The position numbers and the translations under genes were made by a program. From NCBI GenBank assembly GCA_047459075.1, contig VSCH01000015.1, positions 1 to 64,000 on the forward strand: a stretch of 64,000 bases of DNA, in the 5' to 3' direction. Numbering within the stretch: the stretch's first letter is position 1; each line of letters opens with the position of its first letter. Below the pieces are notes generated by a model, which searched no databases, was not told the origin of the DNA, and saw only the letters and a list, made by a program, of their open reading frames with translations. Below, piece by piece: positions 9,363 through 15,948 of the stretch. This stretch comes from ZC4RG19 sp017577565 (lineage in GTDB: Bacteria > Actinomycetota > Acidimicrobiia > Acidimicrobiales > VFJN01).

Positions 9363-9505
9363 AAAACGAGAGGAGCCGACCGTGGGTGGTGCGGTCGGCT
9401 CCTGTGACAGGTGCCTTGCGTCGGGAGGGGGGATCCGTACGCGGCACGCTGTGATGTGGGCAGCGTCGGCGGGGGGAACCGATGCGTGCTGCCCGCTCTC
9501 TTGTA
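9363..9505 (-). ncRNA. 6C small RNA (two six-cytosine stem-loops)
   Basis: Read on the minus strand, two hairpins each expose exactly six C residues. Hairpin 1 pairs 9488-9494 with 9458-9464 (GGGCAGC/GCTGCCC) and 9479-9482 with 9466-9469, with loop TTCCCCCCG. Hairpin 2 pairs 9443-9447 with 9411-9415 (GTGCC/GGCAC) and 9439-9442 with 9418-9421, with CCCCCC at 9432-9427. A terminator hairpin follows at 9403-9371, then CTCGTTTTCG. A sigma70-like promoter sits just upstream. This is the defining architecture of the actinobacterial 6C RNA (B11 in Mycobacterium tuberculosis), which pairs with G-rich ribosome-binding sites. The 5' end is estimated from the -10 position. Confidence 0.88.
9371..9403 (-). 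terminator. intrinsic terminator of the 6C RNA
   Basis: AGGAGCCGACC (9371-9381) and GGTCGGCTCCT (9393-9403) form a perfect 11-bp stem with an 11-nt loop. On the minus strand it is followed by CTCGTTTTCG, a short U tract. It should separate the 6C RNA from the kinase gene downstream. Confidence 0.85.
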
Positions 9506-9511
9506 ATGCAC

Positions 9512-9540
9512 ATTATGGGAGAAGTTTCACAATTCGTCAA
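9512..9540 (-). promoter_or_regulatory. sigma70-type promoter of the 6C RNA
   Basis: The minus strand carries TTGACG (9540-9535), a 17-nt spacer and CATAAT (9517-9512), which is close to the housekeeping consensus. The short AT-rich block stands out against the high-GC surroundings. Expected transcription start is near 9505. Confidence 0.8.
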
Positions 9541-9559
9541 ACAGGTCTTTGCGATAGCT

Positions 9560-9574
9560 GCGATCATTGATCGC
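9560..9574. promoter_or_regulatory. 15-bp palindrome before the LysR gene
   Basis: GCGATCATTGATCGC is a perfect odd-centred palindrome ending one base before ATG 9576. It contains ATC-N3-GAT and resembles a LysR-type recognition dyad, so it is a candidate autoregulatory site. Confidence 0.45.
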
Positions 9575-9575
9575 G

Positions 9576-10517
9576 ATGGAGCTCCGCCAGCTCGCCGCGC
9601 TGACCGCCGTCGCCGAGACCGGGTCGTTCTCCGCCGCCGCCCGCCGGCTGCACACCGTGCAGTCGAACGTCTCGACCCACGTCGCCCGCCTCGAGCGGGA
9701 GCTCGGCGTCACGCTCGTCGACCGCCGCACCGGCACGCTCACCGACGAGGGCGCGGTGGTCGTCGAGCGGGCCCGCCGCATCCGCCACGAGGTCGAGGCC
9801 CTGCAGGCCGACATCGCCTCGCTGCGCGACGAGGTGTCGGGCACCGTGCGGCTGGGGTGCATCGGCACGGTCAGCCGCTGGCTCGTCCCCCGCCTCCTCC
9901 GCCTCCTCGCCGAGCGCCACCCCAAGGTGCACCTCGTCACCGTCGACGCCACGACGACCTCGCTCGTGCCCCAGGTCGTGAGCGAGGACCTCGACCTGGC
10001 GGTCGTCAACCTCCCCCTCGCCCACCCCGACCTCACGACCGAGGCGCTCTTCGACGAGGACCGGGTCATCGTCGCGCCCCACGACCACCCGCTCGCCGTC
10101 CGCGACCGCGTCCACCTCCGGGAGCTCGCCCCCTACCCGCTGCTGCTCGAGCCGGCCGGCACCGCGTTCCGCGACCAGCTCGACGAGGAGGCGGCCCACG
10201 CCGGCGTCGAGCTGCAGGTCCTCGCCGAGATCGACGGCATCCGCCTGCTCACCTCGCTGGCGATGGAGGGCTTCGGGCCGGCCATGGTCACCGCCACCGC
10301 CGCACCCCGCTGGGTCGAGGTCGCCTGCGCCCGCGTCACGGTCGAGGGCCTGACGCCCCGATCGGTCGGCCTGGCCGTGCCGCGCGGCGGCCGGCTCTCG
10401 ACCCCGGCCCGCGAGGTGCGGCTCGCGGTCCGGGAGCTGGTGGCGGCCGCCGACATCGACGGGATCCACCCGACGCTCGGCGGTCGGGCGTCACGGAACG
10501 GCGCACCACCGCAGTAG
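9576..10517 (+). CDS. LysR-family transcriptional regulator
   Basis: An N-terminal winged helix (MELRQLAALTAVAETGSFS, then VQSNVSTHVARLERELG) is followed by a type-2 periplasmic-binding-like effector domain to about residue 300, the usual length of the family. ATG 9576 is chosen over TTG 9567 because MELRQL is the canonical N-terminus. No Shine-Dalgarno is visible. It precedes citrate synthase by 41 nt on the same strand but probably does not share its promoter. Targets are unknown. Confidence 0.9.
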   Translation: MELRQLAALTAVAETGSFSAAARRLHTVQSNVSTHVARLERELGVTLVDRRTGTLTDEGAVVVERARRIRHEVEALQADIASLRDEVSGTVRLGCIGTVSRWLVPRLLRLLAERHPKVHLVTVDATTTSLVPQVVSEDLDLAVVNLPLAHPDLTTEALFDEDRVIVAPHDHPLAVRDRVHLRELAPYPLLLEPAGTAFRDQLDEEAAHAGVELQVLAEIDGIRLLTSLAMEGFGPAMVTATAAPRWVEVACARVTVEGLTPRSVGLAVPRGGRLSTPAREVRLAVRELVAAADIDGIHPTLGGRASRNGAPPQ

Positions 10518-10558
10518 CGTGAGGCCGAGTTCACCTGTCGAGAAGGAGCATCCGGCAC

Positions 10559-11830
10559 GTGGCAGAGAGCATCACCATCACCGACAACCGCACCGGCGAG
10601 TCGGTCGAGATCCCGATCGTGGATGGGGGTGTCGACGCCAGCGCGTGGCGCAAGCTGCTGCCGAACGTCTGGTTCTACGACGAGGCGTTCATGACGACGG
10701 CGGCGACGCGCAGCGCCATCACCGAGATCGACGGTGAGGCCGGGGTGCTCCGCTACCGCGGCTACCCCATCGAGCAGCTCGCCGAGCGGTCGACCTACCT
10801 CGAGGTCGCCTACCTCCTCATCCACGGGGAGCTGCCGACCCAGTCCCAGTACGAGGCCTGGGTCCACGACATCACCTACCACACGTACATCCACGAGAAC
10901 GTACGCAAGCGGTTCCTCGAGGGGTTCCACCACGACGCCCACCCGATGGGCATGCTCGTCTCCGCGGTGGCCGCGCTCTCGACGTTCTACAAGGACGCGA
11001 AGAACATCATGGACCCCGAGGTCCGCCACAAGCAGATCGTGCGGCTCATCGCCAAGATGCCCACGCTCGCGGCGGCCTGCCACCGGTTCAGCGTCGGGAT
11101 GCCCTTCGTCTACCCCGACAACTCGCTCGGCTTCACCGCCAACTTCCTCTCGATGATGTGGAAGGTGGCGGAGCCCCGCTACGACGCCAACCCCGCCCTC
11201 GCCAAGGCCCTCGACGTCCTCTTCATCCTCCACGCCGACCACGAGCAGAACTGCGGCACCACCGCCATGCGCACCGTGGGGTCGGCGCACGCCGACCCCT
11301 ACGTCTGCGTGGCCGCCGCCACCGCCGCCCTCTACGGACCCCGCCACGGCGGCGCCAACGAGGCCGTCATCCGCATGCTCCAGGAGATCGGCTCGATCGA
11401 CGAGGTCGACGCCTACATCCGGCGGGTGAAGGCCGGGGAGATCAAGCTCCAGGGCTTCGGCCACCGCGTCTACAAGAACTACGACCCCCGGGCGAAGATC
11501 ATCAAGCAGACCGCCGACGAGGTCTTCGCCATCACCGGGCGCAACCCCCTGCTCGACATCGCCCTCAAGCTGGAGGAGGTCGCGCTCTCCGACGACTACT
11601 TCATCTCCCGGCGGCTCTACCCCAACGTCGACTTCTACTCCGGCCTCATCTACCAGGCGATGGGGTTCCCGCTGGAGATGTTCACCGTGCTGTTCGCCAT
11701 CCCCCGGGTCGCCGGGTGGCTCGCCCACTGGGTCGAGCTGCTGGAGCAGAACCAGAAGATCGCCCGGCCCCGGCAGCTCTACATCGGCCCCGGCCCCCGG
11801 GACTACGTCCCGATGGACCAGCGCGGCTGA
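10559..11830 (+). CDS. gltA: citrate synthase
   Basis: The 423-residue protein condenses oxaloacetate and acetyl-CoA. The catalytic residues are present: His in FILHADHEQN, His in GFGHRVYKNYDPRA and Asp in YPNVDFYSG. GTG 10559 has AGAAGGAG 10 nt upstream. A TAGCGT element at 10515-10520 may be its -10. The quinone oxidoreductase gene starts 4 nt after its stop, so the two probably form an operon. With aconitase at 2.8 kb it represents the first steps of the TCA cycle. Confidence 0.97.
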   Translation: MAESITITDNRTGESVEIPIVDGGVDASAWRKLLPNVWFYDEAFMTTAATRSAITEIDGEAGVLRYRGYPIEQLAERSTYLEVAYLLIHGELPTQSQYEAWVHDITYHTYIHENVRKRFLEGFHHDAHPMGMLVSAVAALSTFYKDAKNIMDPEVRHKQIVRLIAKMPTLAAACHRFSVGMPFVYPDNSLGFTANFLSMMWKVAEPRYDANPALAKALDVLFILHADHEQNCGTTAMRTVGSAHADPYVCVAAATAALYGPRHGGANEAVIRMLQEIGSIDEVDAYIRRVKAGEIKLQGFGHRVYKNYDPRAKIIKQTADEVFAITGRNPLLDIALKLEEVALSDDYFISRRLYPNVDFYSGLIYQAMGFPLEMFTVLFAIPRVAGWLAHWVELLEQNQKIARPRQLYIGPGPRDYVPMDQRG

Positions 11831-11834
11831 GACG

Positions 11835-12779
11835 GTGCACGCGGTCACCATCGTCGACGGGGGGCTCGCCTGGCGCGAGCACCCCGATCCCGAGCCCGGC
11901 ACCGGTGAGCTGCTCGTGCGGGTGCGGGCGGCCGGCATCAGCCGGGGCGACGTCATGCAGCGGGACGGCCACTACCCGCCCCCGCCGGGCACGGCCCCGC
12001 CCGAGCTGCCGGGCCTCGAGCTGGCGGGCGAGGTCGTGGCGACGGGACCCGGCGTCCGCCGGTTCGGTGTCGGCGACCGGGTGATGGCCGTCGTGGCCGG
12101 CGCCGGGCAGGCGCAGCTCGCCGTCGTCCCCGAGATCGTCGCCATGCCGGTGCCCGAGGGCGTCAGCTGGGAGCGGGCCGGCGGCTTCCCCGAGAACTAC
12201 ACGACGGCCCACGACGCGCTGTTCACCCAGTGCGGGCTCACCGTCGGCGAGCGCGTCTGCGTCCACGGCGCCGCCGGCGGCGTGGGCACGGCGGCGGTCG
12301 AGATGGCGGTCGCCGCCGGCTGCGAGGTCGTCGCGACGGTGCGCAACCCGGACCTGCGGCCCAAGGTCGAGGCGCTCGGGGCGATCGCGGTCGACCCGGC
12401 GTCGTTCACCGACCACGGCCCCTTCGACGTCGTCCTCGAGCTCGTCGGGGCGCCCAACATGGCGGACGACCTGCGGGCCCTCGCCACCGGCGGGCGCATC
12501 GCGGTCATCGGCGTCGGCGGCGGCTTCCGGGCCGAGGTCAACCTGCTGGCCCTCATGGGCGCCCGGGGCCGCATCCACGGCTCGACGCTGCGGGCCCGGC
12601 CGCTGGAGGAGAAGGCCGCGGCCGCCCGGCGGGTGGAGCACCACCTGCTGCCCCTGCTCGCCGCGGGCACGCTCACCGTGCCGATCGCCGAGACCTTCGC
12701 GATGTCCGAGGCGGCCGCCGCCTACGAACGCTTCGAGGCCGGCGGGAAGTTCGGCAAGATCGTGCTCGTCGACGCCTGA
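11835..12779 (+). CDS. zinc-independent quinone oxidoreductase / MDR-family dehydrogenase
   Basis: The 314-residue protein has the medium-chain dehydrogenase/reductase layout: a GroES-like N-domain (VRAAGISRGDVMQRDGHY) and a Rossmann domain with the NADPH loop HGAAGGVGTAAVEMA. No zinc-binding Cys/His set is present, which fits NADPH:quinone reductases (Qor type). GTG 11835 follows the citrate synthase stop by 4 nt. The last 58 nt overlap the convergent thioesterase gene. Confidence 0.9.
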   Translation: MHAVTIVDGGLAWREHPDPEPGTGELLVRVRAAGISRGDVMQRDGHYPPPPGTAPPELPGLELAGEVVATGPGVRRFGVGDRVMAVVAGAGQAQLAVVPEIVAMPVPEGVSWERAGGFPENYTTAHDALFTQCGLTVGERVCVHGAAGGVGTAAVEMAVAAGCEVVATVRNPDLRPKVEALGAIAVDPASFTDHGPFDVVLELVGAPNMADDLRALATGGRIAVIGVGGGFRAEVNLLALMGARGRIHGSTLRARPLEEKAAAARRVEHHLLPLLAAGTLTVPIAETFAMSEAAAAYERFEAGGKFGKIVLVDA

Positions 12780-13564
12780 GCGTCGCCCGCCGGCGCGACC
12801 AGCGCCGGCTCGGGCAGGGGCACGACCGTGGCCGCGGCGTGCACCGCCCCGTCGACGGCGAACCACAGCGACAGGCGGTCGTCGCCCTCGTCGACCAGCA
12901 GCTCGACCTCGGCGCCCGCCCGGATGCCGGGGCCGTACTCCATGACCGCCCGGTGGGGGCGGCCGAGCACCGGGTGCCCGGCGGCGCCGCCCGGCCCCAC
13001 CAGCTCCTCGACCGCCGCCCAGTAGGCGGCGTTGTTGACGTGGCCGAGCAGGTCGATGTCGACCGCCCGCAGCGGCCACGGGCGGCGTGGCGCGCCCTCG
13101 GGCGGGTCGCCCAGCCACAGGCGGCTGGAGACCCGGCGGCCGCCCGCCGCCTCGCCGTAGACGTCGAGGAACTCCGGGGTCAGGCGGGCGGGCGCCATGG
13201 TCGCCACCTCGACGTGCACCCAGAGCGTCGAGATCTCCACCCGGCCACCCCGGTCGCCGACCATCGACATGCGCCGCTCGGCCCAGCGCCCACCGAGCCC
13301 GCCGCACCAGGTCGCCTCGTCCACCCACTCGCGCCAGCGGGGCGGGCGGTGCACGTCGTAGACCGCCCGGCGGACGACCCAGGTGAACCGGTCGTCGTCG
13401 ATGCCGCTGTCGGCCGTGTCGTCGTTGCCGATGTCCTGCAGGTAGCGGGCGCAGGCGTCGAGCCGCAGCCGCCCGGTCGGGTCGACGTCCGCGAGGCGCA
13501 CCCGCCGGCCGGCCCGGAAGACGCGGCCGGACGCGGGCAGGGGGACGAGGGGTTCGTCGATCAC
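12722..13564 (-). CDS. acyl-ACP thioesterase-family protein (double hotdog)
   Basis: The 280-residue protein has two hotdog halves. The second contains DIDLLGHVNNAAYW, the thioesterase signature with its Asn/His catalytic region. The first contains LDACARYLQDIGNDD, typical of FatA/FatB-like enzymes. It should hydrolyse acyl-ACP or acyl-CoA in the cytoplasm. The frame continues to 14266, but the extra part is antisense to the YbaK gene. GTG 13564 has TAGAAC seven nt upstream, suggesting a leaderless transcript. Confidence 0.87.
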   Translation of the reverse strand: MIDEPLVPLPASGRVFRAGRRVRLADVDPTGRLRLDACARYLQDIGNDDTADSGIDDDRFTWVVRRAVYDVHRPPRWREWVDEATWCGGLGGRWAERRMSMVGDRGGRVEISTLWVHVEVATMAPARLTPEFLDVYGEAAGGRRVSSRLWLGDPPEGAPRRPWPLRAVDIDLLGHVNNAAYWAAVEELVGPGGAAGHPVLGRPHRAVMEYGPGIRAGAEVELLVDEGDDRLSLWFAVDGAVHAAATVVPLPEPALVAPAGDAQASTSTILPNFPPASKRS

Positions 13565-13571
13565 GGCGACG

Positions 13572-13577
13572 GTTCTA
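13572..13577 (-). promoter_or_regulatory. -10 element of the thioesterase gene (leaderless type)
   Basis: TAGAAC on the minus strand lies 7 nt before GTG 13564. It belongs to a recurrent TAnCGT-like class found at the same distance before several genes here. Confidence 0.45.
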
Positions 13578-13618
13578 GCAGCAGGCCGTCCCCCGCCCTG
13601 CCGGGCAGACTCTCGCCC

Positions 13619-14167
13619 ATGGTCGCCTTCGGCTCGCTCGCCTGGGACCCGGCGCTCGACCACCCCGAGCTGCTCGCCCCGCCGGTCGCCGCCGCGCTGC
13701 GGGCCCGCCCCGACGCCGGCGGCGCCCGGGTGGCCGCCATCGACCCCGACCTCGCCGACACCGCCGCCTTCTGCGCCGCCTACGACGTGCCCCTCGACCG
13801 GTCGGCGAACTGCGTCGTCCTGGCGGCCCGGCGGGGCGGCACGACACGGCTCGCCGCCTGCGTCGTCCTGGCGACGGCCCGGGCCGACGTCAACGGGCTG
13901 GCCCGGCGCACCCTCGAAGCCCGCAAGGCGAGCTTCGCGCCGACGGACCGGGCGGTGGCCGAGACCGGCATGGAGCCCGGTGGCATGACGCCGGTCGGCC
14001 TCCCCGAGGACTGGCCCGTGCTGGTCGACGCCGCGGTGGCCGACCTCGACGGCGTGGTCGTCGGCAGCGGGCTGCGCCGCTCGAAGCTGCTCGTGCCCGG
14101 CGGGCTCCTCGCGTCGCTGCCCGGGGCCCGGGTGCTCGAGGGCCTGGGCGTGCCGGTGGACGGCTGA
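13619..14167 (+). CDS. YbaK/prolyl-tRNA-editing-domain protein
   Basis: The 182-residue protein has the YbaK/aa-tRNA editing fold: ANCVVLAARR, then MTPVGLPEDWPVLVD and VVGSGLRRSKLLVPG, where the family GxGS-like segment and a C-terminal Lys occur. Members hydrolyse mis-charged aminoacyl-tRNAs in trans. It starts at ATG 13619, with CAGACT seven nt upstream as a weak -10. It is divergent from the thioesterase by 54 nt and convergent with the GNAT gene. Confidence 0.82.
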   Translation: MVAFGSLAWDPALDHPELLAPPVAAALRARPDAGGARVAAIDPDLADTAAFCAAYDVPLDRSANCVVLAARRGGTTRLAACVVLATARADVNGLARRTLEARKASFAPTDRAVAETGMEPGGMTPVGLPEDWPVLVDAAVADLDGVVVGSGLRRSKLLVPGGLLASLPGARVLEGLGVPVDG

Positions 14168-14187
14168 CGGGCCCCGGCCGCCCGTCA
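14165..14187. terminator. bidirectional hairpin between convergent genes
   Basis: TGACGGGC (14165-14172) and GCCCGTCA (14180-14187) form a perfect 8-bp stem with a 7-nt loop. The outer three bases on each side are the stop codons of the two convergent genes. There is no T tract. Confidence 0.6.
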
Positions 14188-14736
14188 CCCGGCGGCGCCA
14201 GCGGACCCCCGCCCGGCGTCGGCCCCCGCCCGGGCGTCGAGGCGCAGCCGGAAGCCGCGCAGCCACAGCCCGGGCTCGGGCTCCCAGTCGATCGCCGGGT
14301 CGCGCTCGAAGCCGAGGCGGGTGTAGAGCCGGTGGGCGGCCGTCATGCGGTCGGTCGAGTGGAGCACGACCTGCCGGCGCCCACCGGCCCGGGCCCGGTC
14401 GATGCAGGCCCGGGTGAGCGCCTCCCCGACGCCCCGGCCCCGGGCGTGCGGGGCGACCGCCAGCATGCGGATGCCGGCCGCGTCGGGCTCGGTGAACTCG
14501 GCGAGCGGCGACGACACGTCGGGCACGAACGTCACGCCGCCCACGACCTCGCCCGTCCCCTCGTCGACCGCGACGAGCACGACGGCGTCCCGGGCCCGGC
14601 CGGCGACGTCGCGCAGCTCCTCGGCGTAGCCGTCGTCGAGCGTGCGGGGGTCGGCCGAGGCGTAGGCCTCGACGGTCAGCTCGCCGAGCGCGGCGTGCTC
14701 GTCGGCGCGCACGGGCCGGATGTGCAGCCGGGACAT
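14185..14736 (-). CDS. GNAT-family N-acetyltransferase
   Basis: The protein of about 183 residues has the GCN5-related fold. Motif A is seen as IRMLAVAPHARGRGVGEAL, with the RGRGVG acetyl-CoA pyrophosphate loop, followed by HSTDRMTAAHRLYTRLGF. Substrate is unknown. ATG 14736 (MSRLHIRPVRADE) fits the family N-terminus; GTG 14748 is also possible. TAGCGT on the minus strand just upstream suggests a short or absent leader. Confidence 0.87.
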   Translation of the reverse strand: MSRLHIRPVRADEHAALGELTVEAYASADPRTLDDGYAEELRDVAGRARDAVVLVAVDEGTGEVVGGVTFVPDVSSPLAEFTEPDAAGIRMLAVAPHARGRGVGEALTRACIDRARAGGRRQVVLHSTDRMTAAHRLYTRLGFERDPAIDWEPEPGLWLRGFRLRLDARAGADAGRGSAGAAG

Positions 14737-14787
14737 GACGCCGCGCACGCTACCGGACCGAAATCGAGGCCCCGACCACGGTTTCGC

Positions 14788-14793
14788 TAGCGT
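14788..14793 (+). promoter_or_regulatory. -10 element of the acyl-CoA dehydrogenase gene
   Basis: TAGCGT lies 8 nt before ATG 14802, which would place the transcription start at the A of the start codon. No Shine-Dalgarno is present. Confidence 0.55.
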
Positions 14794-14801
14794 CGCCGCC
14801 C

Positions 14802-15929
14802 ATGGACTTCAGCCTGTCCCCCGAGCTGCTCGCCCTGCGCGAGGAGGCGCTGGAGGTCGGGCGCGCCGCCGCCGAGCGCGCGGACGTGCCCGAGGACAGC
14901 TGGATCACGGGGCACGACCGGGAGTTCGCCGCCGAGCTCGGCGCCCGGGGGTGGCTGGGCATGACCTGGCCCGTCGAGCACGGCGGCGGCGGCCGCAGCC
15001 CGCTCGAGCGCTTCGTCGTCTTCGAGGCGCTCATCAGCACGGGTGCGCCGATCGCCGCCGCCTGGTTCGCCGACCGCCAGATGGGCCCGACGCTGCTGCA
15101 GTTCGGCACCGACGAGCAGCGGCGCCGCTGGCTCCCCGGCATCATCGCCGGGACCTCGATGTGGTGCATCGGCATGAGCGAGCCGGACGCCGGCTCCAAC
15201 GTCGCCGGCATCCGCACCCGGGCCGTGCGCGACGGCGACCACTGGATCGTCAACGGCCAGAAGATCTGGACCTCCGGCGCCGCGGCGGCCGACTGGTGCT
15301 ACCTCGTCGCCCGGACCGACCCGGACGCCCGGCCCCACGAGGGGCTCTCCGAGTTCGTCGTCGACATGCGCTCGCCGGGGATCACCGTCAAGCCCATCGT
15401 CGACATGACCGGCGGCCGCCACTTCTGCGAGGTCCACTTCGACGACGTCCGGGTCCCGGCCGAGAACCTCGTCGGGCAGGAGAACGGCTCGTTCCGCCAG
15501 ATCATGCGGCAGATGGAGCACGAGCGGGGCGGCATCGACCGGCTGGTGTCCAACCGCCGCCTCTACGAGGACGTGCGCCCCCTCGCCGACTGCTCCGACC
15601 CGCTGGTCCGCCAGGAGATCGCCGCCATCGAGACCGGCTACCGCATCGGCCGGCTGCTCGTCCTGCGGGAGACGCTCGGCCAGGCCCCGCCCCAGTTCTC
15701 CGCCGCGACGAAGACGTTCTGCACCGAGCTCGAGCAGCGGATCGCCGCCTTCTGCGCCCGGGTCCTCGGCCCGGAGGCCCTGCTGGCCGAGCCCGGCCTG
15801 GCCCGGCGGGTCAGCCGGAACATCTGCTACGCGCCCGCCTACACGATCATGGGCGGTACGACGCAGATCCTGCGGAACATCCTGGGCGAGCGGACCCTCG
15901 GCCTCCCCCGCGAGCCGCGGCCCCGCTGA
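14802..15929 (+). CDS. acyl-CoA dehydrogenase
   Basis: The 375-residue flavoenzyme has the N-terminal helical domain, the FAD-contact segment CIGMSEPDAGSN and the middle-domain WIVNGQKIWTSGA, then the C-terminal bundle. At the site of the usual catalytic Glu (YEGT in MCAD) the sequence is IMGGTTQIL, so Gly replaces Glu. Related actinobacterial FadE enzymes place the base elsewhere. The likely role is acyl-CoA beta-oxidation of an unknown substrate. The GNAT/acyl-CoA ligase gene converges 19 nt away. Confidence 0.93.
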   Translation: MDFSLSPELLALREEALEVGRAAAERADVPEDSWITGHDREFAAELGARGWLGMTWPVEHGGGGRSPLERFVVFEALISTGAPIAAAWFADRQMGPTLLQFGTDEQRRRWLPGIIAGTSMWCIGMSEPDAGSNVAGIRTRAVRDGDHWIVNGQKIWTSGAAAADWCYLVARTDPDARPHEGLSEFVVDMRSPGITVKPIVDMTGGRHFCEVHFDDVRVPAENLVGQENGSFRQIMRQMEHERGGIDRLVSNRRLYEDVRPLADCSDPLVRQEIAAIETGYRIGRLLVLRETLGQAPPQFSAATKTFCTELEQRIAAFCARVLGPEALLAEPGLARRVSRNICYAPAYTIMGGTTQILRNILGERTLGLPREPRPR

Positions 15930-15948
15930 GCGGTCCGCCGAGCCCGCG

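Noticed and set aside
9363..9540. SRP RNA, tmRNA or a riboswitch as the identity of the intergenic structure
   Set aside because: The SRP GGAAG loop, a tRNA-like domain and known aptamer cores are absent, while the six-cytosine loops match 6C exactly.
9298..9567. N-terminal extension of the APH-fold kinase to 9567
   Set aside because: It runs through the 6C RNA, its terminator and its promoter, and has Cys/Arg/Pro-rich sequence unlike the family.
12722..14266. 514-residue form of the thioesterase
   Set aside because: Everything before GTG 13564 is antisense to the YbaK gene and not protein-like.
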